From Heloderma charlesbogerti (lineage: Eukaryota; Chordata; Lepidosauria; Squamata; Helodermatidae): a stretch of 64,000 nucleotides of DNA. The notes under the pieces were generated by a model. The model searched no databases. It was not told the DNA's origin and saw nothing but the letters and a program-made list of their open reading frames with translations. Shown here in pieces: positions 21,713-31,159 of this stretch; position 1 is the stretch's first letter, and each line of letters begins with the position of its first letter. The DNA is taken from contig JANEZZ010002693.1 in NCBI GenBank assembly GCA_026122225.1, positions 397,001 through 461,000 on the forward strand, read 5' to 3'. A program made the position numbers and the translations under genes.

Positions 21713-22477
21713 GACATGCGAATCGGGCCATTGATTTCTGCTATAGCAACATCATTAGCACTGGTGGAATGCCAGCACTGGATACTACCCCATGGGAGTT
21801 GTAGTCCAAAACATCTGGAAAGCGCCAGGTTGCCTAGCCCTGGTTTGGATCATCAAGGCCTGGGATAAATGCCCAAAGCTTGCCCTTCCTCCCTTGCCTA
21901 ATCAACAGAGCAGCATCTTCTGCCTGCTGCATCAGGCTCCCTCTGCACCTCAAATCTGCCACTGCTGGTTCCAGTAAAAGATAGTCTGGACCCTGAGGTT
22001 CAAAAACAACCATAACAAGTCTGGAGTCAGGTATGGCTGCCAGCAGCACCACCCTGACCTGACCTTTTTGGGCAACCTAGTTCCACGTAGATCCCATCCA
22101 TATGGATGTTCAGATCTACCACCACCTTTTCTTAATTAGATTTCAGTCCCACCCTCCTTCTGAGTTGCTCAGAGTGGCATGTGCAGAGTCAGATGATCTC
22201 CTCCTAACTCCTGGAACACTACAAGTCAACTCAACCGTTTCTCTTCATGTTACATTTTGCATGCACAGAAGGCACTTCCATGTAGGGTAAAGCATGCAAC
22301 ATCAATGTAGGGTATCATGTATGGTGTCTGTGAACAGCAGATATTTCATTGCATGTACACACACCAGAAAGTCATGGTTGGCAACAGCCCCTCAGCATGA
22401 ATAGAAACAGTGAAATTTATGTATTTGCAATCACATGTGACATGATATATAGAAGGGTTTTATGCTTTTTCCTATAT

Positions 22478-22612
22478 CAGGGGTGAGCAATTTGTGGCCT
22501 TCCAGATGTTTTGGCCTACAACTCCCATCAGCCTTACTAGCATAGCCAGTGGTGAAGGAACATGGGAGTTGTAGGCCAAAACATCTGGAAGGCCACAAGT
22601 TGCCCACTCCTG
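22478..22612. repeat. hAT-like fold-back MITE (family 1), best copy
   Basis: 135 bp from CAGGGGTGAGCAATTTGTGG to CCACAAGTTGCCCACTCCTG with arms of ~45 nt nearly perfectly paired. Flanks TCCTATAT and CCCTCTAT match at 6 of 8. This copy fixes the family boundaries and the hAT assignment. It is preserved well enough to form an extended hairpin. Confidence 0.85.
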
Positions 22613-23813
22613 CCCTCTATTGTAATGGGTGAAGGAAAAACATAAAGCGGCATATGGGTCTAATGCTGCAATATGCTTTGATGCTCACACAAGTCTCCTC
22701 AAACTGCAAGGGCTTCCTTATTCAAGTTTATTAAGTGGGAAGCTCCACTCATGCAAAAGGAGCTGTGTATGGCACTCTTCCTTCCTTCCAGGTAAATAGA
22801 AAAGCTTCTGCATGCAGGAACTCCATGTGCATATTTGAATAGAAGCAGAGTTCTCAATCAGGGCAGAAACTGCACAGGGGGAAGTAAACACAGTAGTATA
22901 AATCCATCTCAAAAGATACTACCACTTGGTACTGCTGGACTAACTACTAAATAAAAAATGCCATTTCTGAGCAGCTCAATTACAAAAAAATGGTCATGCA
23001 CCAATGTCATCAAATTGTGGCTCACAAATTGTGAAACATTCATAAGTAAGGGAAGATCTGCGTTGTGAGACTTTTTTTATCAGCCTCTTGAATGAATTCT
23101 TCATTCCCCCCAAACCCTTAAAGAGGCAGTACATTCTCCTTCCAAAGCAAATCAGCCCTTTAGTTCCAGGCTACGTACGTTGTCAGAAAGAAAAAAGAGC
23201 TGAAATTTGAAGAACAGATACTAATTAATAATGGAGATAATGTAGAGGCTGAAGCTATCATGATCTGATGAAAAAAAAAATGGCAACTCTGTATATTCTT
23301 TAAGGCTCTTTAATCAATCTCTTTGTGCTGGAATTCCTCTGGTTGTTTAGCACTGATATTTATGAAGCAGTAACAATTAAAAATAATAATAACAAAACAT
23401 GTATTTTGATAGATTTCCCTACTTCCAAGGGAGGGAGTTGTCCTGATTAAAGAGAACTTTCTTAGTATTCTCCCACACAAGGCTGTTGAGTAGTCTGAGG
23501 AGTTTACTTACTTTACACATCAGCCACCCCATGTGAGAATATTTATAATGAAGGAAGATATAAAAATGAAGACATAGGAAGACATAGTAATTAAAAAGGA
23601 GTTCATAACCCACCATGCTGTAAAGACTTGAGCTGATACCAACATTTATTATTTTTAAACATTATTATTTTAAATGAACAAATTAATTTAAATGATATGA
23701 CACCATAAAAAGAAAATTGTACACTGATATATTTCCATTGAGTCTTATGCTACCATAATGTATATTCCAATAATTGATAAAGATAGACCATATCTCAGCA
23801 ATCCTAGTTCGCT
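22613..23813. other. AT-rich unique stretch
   Basis: No repeat or exon recognised. Confidence 0.4.
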
Positions 23814-23897
23814 GGGTTATATCCAATGTTGGTCTGACTTAAGTCCCACTCATTTCAATGGATCTGCTCTAAGTAGGACTAACACTGGATGCCACCC
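23814..23897. repeat. Harbinger-like MITE (GGGTTGTATCCAATG type), diverged
   Basis: GGGTTATATCCAATGTTGGT at the left and GGACTAACACTGGATGCCACCC at the right are the inverted ends of the family represented cleanly at 39417-39499. Confidence 0.65.
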
Positions 23898-24190
23898 TCG
23901 GATTATTAATACATCTCCTATGTATTGATTCTGTTAATTTAGCCATCTCTGCTATTTCCAGACAGCTCCGTAGCCACTCTCCTGTTGATGGAGAATCAGA
24001 ATCTTTCCATTTGCAGGCCCACACAAGTTTTGCAGCAATTCATAAATTCATAGCAACTAGCAAGTGATTTCAAAACATTTGCAATATCTTCTTCTATCCA
24101 ACTAAACAGGATCACCAGTAGGTTTACTCCTACAGTTTTTCCTATTATTTCTGATATTAGGTTTATTACTTTCCTCCAATATTTGCTCAC

Positions 24191-24745
24191 TGTCAGGAGC
24201 GCCCTAGCTGCCTCTTGCAGTCCCCTCCAATAGCCAACTCAGGACACAGTCGACGAGGATTCTTTCCAAGGCTTTATTCCTTTATTACTTAATGACTCTT
24301 TCAGATACTAATCACTAGCGACTAAGCAAGGAACTGCACTGGGGAAAGATAGCAGAGTAGCCTAAGCTCCAGGTAAGGCAGTTGGTCCCCGTTTGAAGGA
24401 GAACCACAGGAAGACCCTGAACTTATGGGTTAGGGAGAGATCCTCCCTCTTTCCCTTGGGTCCTTGGGACGCGACCGTTGTTTGCACGCCAAGCGAGCAC
24501 TATACCTCCTTTTGGCGCCCTCCATCTGTCGCTGCTCCCTGCGTCTGCGCCGAGCGTCCATCAAGCCCCCCTCCAGCACTCTCTCACTGCCAGGGTCACT
24601 ATCTCTCCCAGGAATGCTGGTGGGAGGAATCTCTGCCAGCTGCTGTGCTTGTGAGAGATGAGCGAGCTCCTCTCCCACGGATTGCTGTTCCTCCTCAGAA
24701 TCAGAACTGCTCTGGGGCTCTATGGGCTCAGTTTCCACCCTGACA
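24191..24745 (-). mobile_element. Solo LTR, copy 1
   Basis: Bounded by TGTCAGGAGC and CCACCCTGACA and flanked on both sides by CTCAC, a perfect 5-bp target duplication. The sense strand is minus, because GGAATAAAGCC (a polyadenylation signal) reads that way at about 24275. No internal gag-pol follows, so it is a solo LTR left by recombination between LTRs. A 105-codon ATG-less frame (stop at 24430) opens at the LTR's sense 5' edge and contains VETEPIEPQSSSDSEEEQ. The superfamily is probably Gypsy/ERV-like but cannot be fixed without the interior. Confidence 0.88.
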
Positions 24746-25710
24746 CTCACTATCTGACAACTCCACCACATATGAAGTATATCTGCATTGACTACAAACT
24801 TTTAAAATGAAGAGTAAAAGCTACAAAGTGCTGGAATGTACACTATACTAAACACATACAAAGAAGATAGTAGTCTATACATAGTTAGGATAGAGTAAAC
24901 GCTTATACCTTTCCTATCAATCTGTTTCAAAGGAAAAGAGGTGACAGCGGCCCCTATCCCATCCTTAAAGGCACTGTTTTCAATATCCATTTTTGTTTGT
25001 GCCCAACAATCACTGTGTTCATACATATTAGATGACAACATACATTTGCCTGTCCCAAAGATGGGATCTCAAGGGGGGGCAGGGAGGAGCTGCTTTCATG
25101 ACAGATACTTTCTGCAGGACCAACTCCTAGGAACATAAAACCGTGAGTGTGTGGATTCTGTCTGGCAGTTTCAACAGACTGGCTGCTTTCCTGTGCAATT
25201 GACAAAGTAATTGGAAGGAATGGAAATGTCATGGCCATCCAGGAATCTGTTGAGCATAGCACATCTGGTCTGTCCTGCTGTCATGCCTTGGTGCCTACAG
25301 GGTCCGGCAAGGCGCATGAGGGTGATAGAAAAAGAAGAAGAGGGACATGCCCTAGCTAGCCACTGTTGAATCTCATGGTCCTATTGTTTCCAGAAGGATG
25401 GGGACAATGGCGGGTTTGTTTGTCATTGGAGATGTCACTGCACTGAAACATGCTCCAAGGACCACCTCATCGAGACAACTCCAAGGCCTCCAGTACAATC
25501 ATTTAAAGGATGCAAACCACAGCCATCCAACTCGACATTAGGAAGTGCAGAAGCTTTTTGCTGTCTAGACTTTGAACATGGGAAGATCTTTTTATATTGA
25601 CTCACCTCAGTGATCTGTCTAACCAAGCACAGTTTACTCTGACTGACAGCAGCTCTCTAGAGTCTCAAGCACAGGTTGCAAGGCCAGGAAGGCCTTTTAG
25701 TTAGAGATGC
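24746..25710. other. Non-coding stretch
   Basis: No recognised repeat or exon on either strand. Confidence 0.4.
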
Positions 25711-25910
25711 CAGGGACTGTAGCTCAGTGGAAAAGGAGCTGCTTTGCATGCAGAAGGTCCCAGGTTCAATTCCCAGCATCCCCAGGTAGGGCTAGGAAGG
25801 AATCTTGCCTGAAAACCTGGAAAGCCATTGCTGCCAGTCGGTGTTGACAATACTGGGCTAGATGGACCCATGCTCTGATTCAGTAGAAGGTAGTTTCCTA
25901 TGTTCCTATG
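25711..25910 (+). repeat. tRNA-derived SINE with LINE-type tail (copy 1)
   Basis: The head has A box TGTAGCTCAGTGG and B box GGTTCAATTCC (25763-25773). The body includes CCATTGCTGCCAGTCGGTG and TGTTGACAATACTGGGC, and the tail CTAGATGGACCCATGCTCTG ends TATGTTCCTATG. The tail matches the 3' end of the LINE at 34081-35103. Other copies are at 48262, 51590 and 63515. Confidence 0.88.
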
Positions 25911-25937
25911 ACCTGACACATTCTCCATGAAAAGAAG

Positions 25938-25967
25938 AAGTGCTCTCCCACTGAGCTATGGTCCCTT
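25938..25967 (-). repeat. tRNA-like SINE head fragment, minus strand
   Basis: Reverse complement reads GGGACCATAGCTCAGTGGGA GAGCACTT, matching the head of the SINE copy at 51590. Only about 30 bp remain, in inverted orientation 28 bp from the preceding SINE. Confidence 0.55.
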
Positions 25968-26076
25968 CAAATATTATATAGATATTCAAACACCCACAGC
26001 TTGGGTTGTAATCATTTCTTGCCACCATGAGCAATTCTGTTTTTCTTTCCTTCTTCACCAACAGATTATACACTGA

Positions 26077-26348
26077 GGGTCGTATCCAGTGGGCCCCCAG
26101 CGCTGGTGCTAATGATGTAACTGGCACCTACTAGCGCAACAGGGAAAAGCAGCTATTTGTTGCTGAAATTTGGTGGCACAGCAGCAAAACAAGTCACCCC
26201 CTTTTCCCTGCCATGCTTCAGATTTCAGCAGCAAATGACTGCTTTTCCCCATCATACTGGCATGCGCTAGTTACTTTACGCAAGTGTTGGTTTATGCTGG
26301 TGAAACATCATTGTAGCACTAGTGCTGGGGGCCTGTTGGACACTACCC
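26077..26348. repeat. Fold-back MITE, ~272 bp (TATCCAGTG type)
   Basis: GGGTCGTATCCAGTGGGCCC and GTGCTAATGATG at the left are mirrored by CATCATTGTAGCAC and GGGGGCCTGTTGGACACTACCC at the right. Inner words TTTGTTGCTGAAATTTGG and CAGATTTCAGCAGCAAATG also pair, so almost the whole element folds. It shares ends with the composite element at 20747. Confidence 0.75.
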
Positions 26349-26377
26349 AGAGGCCATAATTCATAATTCATTTAACT

Positions 26378-26446
26378 ACGGGGCCAGCCCCACTGAATCC
26401 AGTGGGGCTTACTTCTGAGGGAACATGCTTAGGACTGCACTGTGAA
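26378..26446. repeat. Short MITE remnant (GCAATCCTAT type)
   Basis: CCCCACTGAATCCAGTGGGG CTTACTTCTGAGG then CATGCTTAGGACTGCAC. A local 8-bp stem CCCCACTG/CAGTGGGG is visible. Confidence 0.5.
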
Positions 26447-26835
26447 TGCTGCGATGCGTGTGCATTTCTGAAATGCCATCTAGACGAGCAGTGGCATGTT
26501 TTTGTTGAGGCAAAGCATAGGGAACTCAAATAAAAACACCCCAATTGGCAGGACCACCATGGCAGATCACAGGGTTGGGCGGGGAGGTTCTCGAGAACCA
26601 CTGAGGAATGTGTTTATTAATTGCATACCCCTGCCCCACATTTCACAGCAAACCTGCCTTTCGCTCTTTATGCCTATTTCCCACCAAGTACAATGGAACT
26701 TCATCACCTCTCTGTTAAAACCAAACACCCCCTAGCCCGTCCCTCCCCCACAGACTTTATTCACAGTGTTTATCAACATTTCGCAGTCTGATCCTGTGTG
26801 TTGCCCCATCGCGTTACCACTTTGGCTGTTGCAGC

Positions 26836-27134
26836 ATAGGAAGAAGCTTGTGGTACAATAGCTCAAGCAGCATCCTGTTCCTAGCAAGCAGAGTGGAGCT
26901 GTTCATCTCTGCTCTCCTCCTTGCCATTTAATAGCTCCAAAGCCCTTCGCGGTTTTAAGTCGCTAGCACAAGACTGCAGTAGCGCAGGGGTGCTGAACCC
27001 CTTTCAGTGCAATTTCATTTCGGAAAAGCTCTCAGGGGCTGCATTCCAGTGGTAGGTGGGGCCGAAGGCAAAATGGAGTAGGGCCAAAGGCAGAGGAGGC
27101 CTCCCAAAATACCAGCCTATTTTAGCTTAAAGCT
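26836..27134 (+). repeat. Inverted duplication, left arm
   Basis: This ~300-bp segment reappears inverted at 29446-29862. It covers host flank (AAGCTTGTGGTACAATAGCT, GCATCCTGTTCCTAGCAAGC, GCCCTTCGCGGTTTTAAGTC) plus the first ~150 bp of the hAT element starting at 26985, including that element's own target-site copy. The duplication therefore happened after the hAT insertion. Confidence 0.8.
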
Positions 27135-27352
27135 CCTACTGCCAACAAGAAAGCCTTGGGAGAGGCATTTCAGTCTTTCAGAGTGGGGGGAAATTGGACA
27201 AAAGCAAGGGGAAAAAGCCAAATGATTGGTGGTCAGGGAAAGGGGGTGGGGACAGAGGAAGGGGGCGTGGGCATCTGGGGAACCCTGGAGGGCCAGACTG
27301 GGACCCCAGGGAAGCCCTGTTGGGACCTCGGGCATGAGGTTCTGCACCCATG
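26985..27352 (+). mobile_element. Non-autonomous hAT element, 368 bp (copy 1)
   Basis: Ends CAGGGGTGCTGAACC and GGTTCTGCACCCATG are inverted repeats. Flanks CAGTAGCG (26977-26984) and CAATAGTG (27353-27360) match at 6 of 8, an 8-bp hAT target duplication. No transposase frame. The same family is at 48079-48629 in opposite orientation. Confidence 0.85.
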
Positions 27353-27716
27353 CAATAGTGCTACGCAGATGGGGTTGAGGGTACTCACACAGCCCTCAGG
27401 ATGGGGCTCACTGGAACCGTCTCCTGCTCCATTCCTTCCTGCCCTCAGTTATTATCCTACAGAAAGACCCTTTTGTGGTACAGCTACAGTGGCAAAGGAA
27501 CCTCTCTAAAATGGCGGTGCAAGGCAGGCAAAGATCTCCCCTTGCATCGGCACTGAGGTCCTTCTTGGACTTGATCTTATGAATTTCTATCCCTGTGCAA
27601 TAAAACAGTGGATCAGGCCGGGGGGGGGGGCATACCATTAGGCAAAGTGAAGTGGCCAACTCCAGGCGGCAAATGTTTGGGACACCATTAAAGAGAAGCA
27701 AGCTGTCAATTACGTA

Positions 27717-28128
27717 GGGTGCAATCCAGTTGAGATAGCTGTCGTGTATCCAGTGCAGGGCAGCTGGAGCACGGAGGTGATCCTCGCATCCGTGCTCCAG
27801 CCATCTGCATTTTTTGCTAGACAGGTGATTTTGCCTGTCTAGCCATGGCTTTGTGGAGGGGGGACACTGCACAGCGCATAAGAAATGGCATAACATGGCT
27901 TCCGCGGTCTCCTCCCCTCCCCCAGGACTGCCCCCTTTTCCCCATCTCAGTGGTCTGTTTCTGAGCGCGGAGACGTAGCCAGCACAGGGAGAATCACACC
28001 AGCTACATAGGGGCAGGGAGCACAGTTTCTGGGAACTGAGGTCGGAGCCCTGGCTCCAACCTCGGTTCCCAGAAACCAAAAAATCCTGTGACCCCTAGAC
28101 AGTGTCTAGGGGCCATAGGATTGCTCCC
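27717..28128 (+). repeat. Large MITE with GGGnGCAATCC termini (copy 2)
   Basis: Left GGGTGCAATCCAGTTGAG and right CATAGGATTGCTCCC are inverted. The interior has two strong hairpins: GGAGCACGGAGGTGATCC / GGATCACC-like pairing near 27770-27800, and TTTCTGGGAACTGAGGTCGG / CCTCGGTTCCCAGAAA at 28027-28076. It is GC-richer than its surroundings, which explains the long spurious minus-strand frame of 223 codons (27408-28079). Confidence 0.65.
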
Positions 28129-28865
28129 TCCATTATCTTGTTTTTAAGCCACCATCAGAGGTACCATTTGGATTTTTTGCTCTAGGTATCAAAATGGCTT
28201 AGGCCGTCACTGGATCAAGTAACATATCTTTACTTGTGGAGGGCTTTGTGTGTGTGTGTGTGGGGGGGGCATAGTGAGTGTGTGTGTTCATATCTGATAC
28301 TGAATATTTTTACACAATACCAAGTATATGCTGAACAAGAAAAATGAACTTGTTTTAGGAAATAAAAACACTTCTCTCTCTCTTTCTATCAAATATTCTA
28401 TTTTTTTCATCATCTCTTGGAATTTGCTCCTAGTAAGCATGACAGATTTAAAAACTCCAAGAAACTCAGTCTTCCTAAAGCTCTCGTGGGCTTCTTCAGT
28501 GTTTAGCTCTGAAAGCTTCCATGGATCAAAAGTGCTACTGTCACTTTTTAGGCCAAACGCCACCTTGGCTAACCCCATGGGACTCCTGTCCTAAAGACGT
28601 GGATATCTCTTTGTCAGTTTTAATAAAAGGCAACTCCAAAAATAAGCGTGTGCCATGTGCTCTCCATAAAGGCAAGTCCAGAGCAATCAATAGCAAAAGC
28701 AATCTGCCCCATTTGCCGTTTGCTGCAAACATCTATAAAACATGACTTCTGGAGAGGCTCCCTTCACTATTTCGCTCTTCATGGTACAATGAACCCACTA
28801 TGCTCAAAGCACATCTGTGCATCCGGCCACTTACAGTCATAAGTTTCCTTCCATTTAGAACATGG
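28129..28865. other. Non-coding stretch with GT tract
   Basis: A GT tract followed by G-run lies at 28248-28268 and a TC-rich tract at 28371-28388. No exon or transposon was recognised. Confidence 0.45.
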
Positions 28866-28961
28866 CTGGAGTCCTACTCACTGCTTACTTAGAACTAAGC
28901 CTCTATGAAATCAGTGGGACTTATTTCTGAGTAAACATGCATAGCATTGGGCTGCACAGGC
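28866..28961. repeat. Short fold-back MITE (GCAATCCTAT type)
   Basis: GGCTGGAGTCCTACTCACTG, then ATGAAATCAGTGGGACTTAT TTCTGAG and CATGCATAGCATTGGGCTGC. Confidence 0.55.
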
Positions 28962-29127
28962 TGATTCACACAACTATTTGTACTTAGGGATATATGAGAA
29001 ATTCAATTCAATACATTTTTTTACCAGAGTTCATCCAGTTCACACTTCCTGTAGCCCAATGTGGACCCAGGTGCAATCCGCCGTCAAAGTCCATACATTT
29101 CCAGGCTTCCGATGTGACTCATGTATC

Positions 29128-29300
29128 ATGCAACTCATGCATTGAAAAATGCATACATTTGAAAAAGGCCTGTAAAAATGGCACACTTTTGAAAAATGCG
29201 CACAATGGGAGAAAAAATGTGTACACTTCAAAAATTGGCTCAAATGAGATGTACATTTGGAAAAATATGCACACATTTTTAAGCAAAAAGAAAAAAACAA
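29128..29300 (-). repeat. Degenerate ~25-30-nt tandem repeat
   Basis: Recurring units of the form GCACACTTTTGAAAAATG (for example GCATACATTTGAAAAAGGC, GCACACTTTTGAAAAATGC, GTACATTTGGAAAAATATG). The minus strand translates as repeating C-x-x-F-S words, which explains the 84-89 codon open frames here. An old minisatellite or a tandemly expanded element is likely. Confidence 0.6.
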
Positions 29301-29445
29301 AGCACGCAATCAGATATGGACACAAGTCAGAATGATCTTTGATATGGAAGTCAGAGATCATTGACGAACTCAAGTTTTGCTATTTCACACATCCCTATGT
29401 GTACTACAGGGCTGCAGAGGCTTTTTCCAGCCTCTGTTATACTCT

Positions 29446-29862
29446 GTTTAAGCTAAAATAGGCTGGTATTTTGGGGGGCCACCTCTGCCTTTGGCCCTAC
29501 TCCATTTTGCCTTCAGCCCCACCTACCACTGGAATGCAGCCCCTGAAATGGAATTGTACTGAAAGGGTTCAACATCCCTGCGCTACTGCAGTCTTGCGCT
29601 GGCGACTTAAAACCGCAAAGGGCTTTGGAACTCAGAAATGGCAAGGCGGAGAGCATAGATGAACAGCTGGAGACATTCAAGAGGAGGCTGGACAGCCATC
29701 TGTCAGGGATGCTCTAACTTGGGATCCTGCACTGAGCAGGGGGTTGGACTCGACGGTCTTGTAGGCCCCTTCCAACCAGACTATTCTATGATTCTATGCT
29801 TGCTAGGAACAGGATGCCGCCTGAGCTACTGTACCACAAGCTTGTTCGTATGTCACAGTGCC
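29446..29862 (-). repeat. Inverted duplication, right arm
   Basis: Mirror image of 26836-27134. It contains the truncated hAT end (GGTATTTTGGGGGGCC through AACATCCCTG at 29580), the copied target site CGCTACTG (29581-29588), and flank (GACTTAAAACCGCAAAGGGC; GCTTGCTAGGAACAGGATGC). A CR1 tail interrupts it at 29672-29797. Confidence 0.8.
29672..29797 (+). mobile_element. CR1 LINE 3' end fragment
   Basis: About 126 bp: AGGCTGGACAGCCATCTGTC AGGGATGCT, then AGCAGGGGGTTGGACTCGAC, ending ATTCTATGATTCTATG, the characteristic CR1 octamer tail. It lies inside the right arm of the inverted duplication and is absent from the left arm, so it inserted later. Confidence 0.9.
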
Positions 29863-31000
29863 AGCCCACGATACTTTTCTTCCTGATGTGGAGCCCAAAT
29901 TCCCCCATCATACACACTAGAGCCAGCACTTTTAAAAAATCTTTCTACACTATTCAGATGCTAATTCAGGCTTTCATCGATGCCCGAATCTGCCCCTATT
30001 CTATGGTGCTGCCTGAAGCAGGTCAGTTCACCCTGCACCCAGCCCCAACAAATAGGTGGTCGGAACCTGCTTTTGCTTCCATCTTTGCCTCCGCTTGCTT
30101 GAAGGGGTTAAGGGGGAGTGCTGGTGAGGATGCTTTGTGCAATTTCCTCTCTTAAACGATGAAAGATTTCCCACACAGGGAAAATAGCAGCCAGGCAGGG
30201 AGGATAATTTGGATCTGGAAAACACCATGCTTGTGTAAGGGATAAGGTTTACTGGTCACATCCGAGTGCTGTGGCCCTGATCTGAATCAGCCCATGCCCC
30301 AGGGCTGCTCTTCATCTTTTAACTGCACACATGTCTACTCAGATGTAAGCCCCATTGAGTTCAATGGAGCTTATTCCCAGGAAAGTGAGTACAGGAGTGC
30401 AACCTTAAAAAACAGAGGGGATTGTGACCACAGATCTCCCACATCTTGTCTGGCATGGCGCTCAGGCCATGGGTTTTAACCTGAGGATGATCCACTGAGG
30501 CTGGAGGCAGACAATAGTTTGAAAGAGATGACCTATCATCTCTGTGGCACACACAGATGATATCTCTATCACCTCTGTGGTATACACAAAATTAAATTTA
30601 TTTTGCCCCGCTATTGCCTCTGGCCAAGCAGGATTGGCAGGGTTTTGAGGCACTACAAAGCTTGCAAAACCTGTTTGACCAGGCACAATAGCGGGGCAGG
30701 AAAAAAATGAGATCAAACCATGTTTTTGTCCTGATTTGTTTGTTTTAACTAGCCACATGGAGAATAAACCACAGTTTCCCAATTTTGTACATAACAGGAA
30801 ACTGCAGGTTACTGAAAACCAAAAACAGAAGCTTAGCTTTCAATCTCATCTCCTCACATGTGAAGGAGAAGAGAGGAGGGGAGAAAACACAAGCTGACAC
30901 TTACCCGTGCATTCTCATTTGAACTGGGTTAGAAGAACCATTCATCCGACACACTCTGATACCTGTTGAATACTTTCTTATTGCTGCTTTTGTTTTATAC
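29863..31000. other. Mostly non-coding, MITE fragments
   Basis: A GCAATCCTAT-type MITE lies at 30322-30412 (TCTACTCAGATGTAAGCCCC ATTGAGTTCAATGGAGC ... GGAGTGCAACC). 30590-30700 contains an imperfect inverted repeat (TTTTGCCCCGCTATTGCC / GGCACAATAGCGGGGC). No exon was recognised. Confidence 0.45.
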
Positions 31001-31159
31001 ATAGAATCATAGGGTTGGAAGGGGCCTACAAGACCATCCAGTCCAACCCCCTTCTCAGTGCAGGAAGCCTGATTCCCAGCTGGCCTCCCATCCAAGTACT
31101 AACCAGGGCTGAGCCTACTTGGCTTCTGAGATCAGACGAGATCAAGTGCATCCAGCCCT
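31001..31159 (-). mobile_element. 5S rRNA-headed, CR1-tailed SINE-like unit
   Basis: On the minus strand, 31159-31081 resembles 5S rRNA: GATCTCGTCTGATCTCAGAA GCCAAG, then CCTGGTTAGTACTTGGATGG GAG, which is the internal control region including the C box. After 12 bp the sequence becomes a CR1 3' end (GGGGTTGGACTGGATGGTCT to CCTATGATTCTATG). The flanks TGTAAAA and TGTATAAAA may be a target duplication. Together this looks like one SINE with a 5S promoter mobilised by CR1; chance juxtaposition of two fragments is the alternative. Confidence 0.7.

Larger units (their letters stand above)
20747..21791. repeat. Composite fold-back element with ~60-nt terminal inverted repeats
   Basis: The left arm starts GGGTAGTATCCAGTGCTGGC and includes GTGCTAATGATGTTG; the right arm (21730-21791) contains CAACATCATTAGCAC and ends GCCAGCACTGGATACTACCC. 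About 0.93 kb lies between the arms and itself holds at least three more inverted repeats. The termini match the shorter element at 26077-26348. A PIF/Harbinger origin is possible but the target duplication is unclear here. Confidence 0.75.
20667..21842. repeat. Family-1 hAT MITE split by a 1-kb fold-back element
   Basis: The left half (20667-20745) runs from CAGCAACCTGATGCCCTCC through GGCCATGCTGGCTGAAG, and the right half (21793-21842) resumes with GGGAGTTGTAGTCC and AAAACATCTGGAAAGCGCC AGGTTGCC. Together they restore one family-1 element. Everything from about 20747 to 21790 is therefore a later insertion. Confidence 0.75.

Noticed and set aside
25713..25785. Possible true tRNA gene
   Set aside because: Only A and B boxes are kept and the body continues into the SINE tail; the same unit occurs at three other places.
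27408..28079. 223-codon minus-strand open frame
   Set aside because: It spans a GC-rich MITE (27717-28128) and unrelated flank, with no recognisable domain; the MITE's composition and palindromes explain the lack of stops.
31081..31159. Possible functional 5S rRNA gene
   Set aside because: Only about 80 of ~120 nt are 5S-like, the start is missing, and the sequence runs into a CR1 tail.
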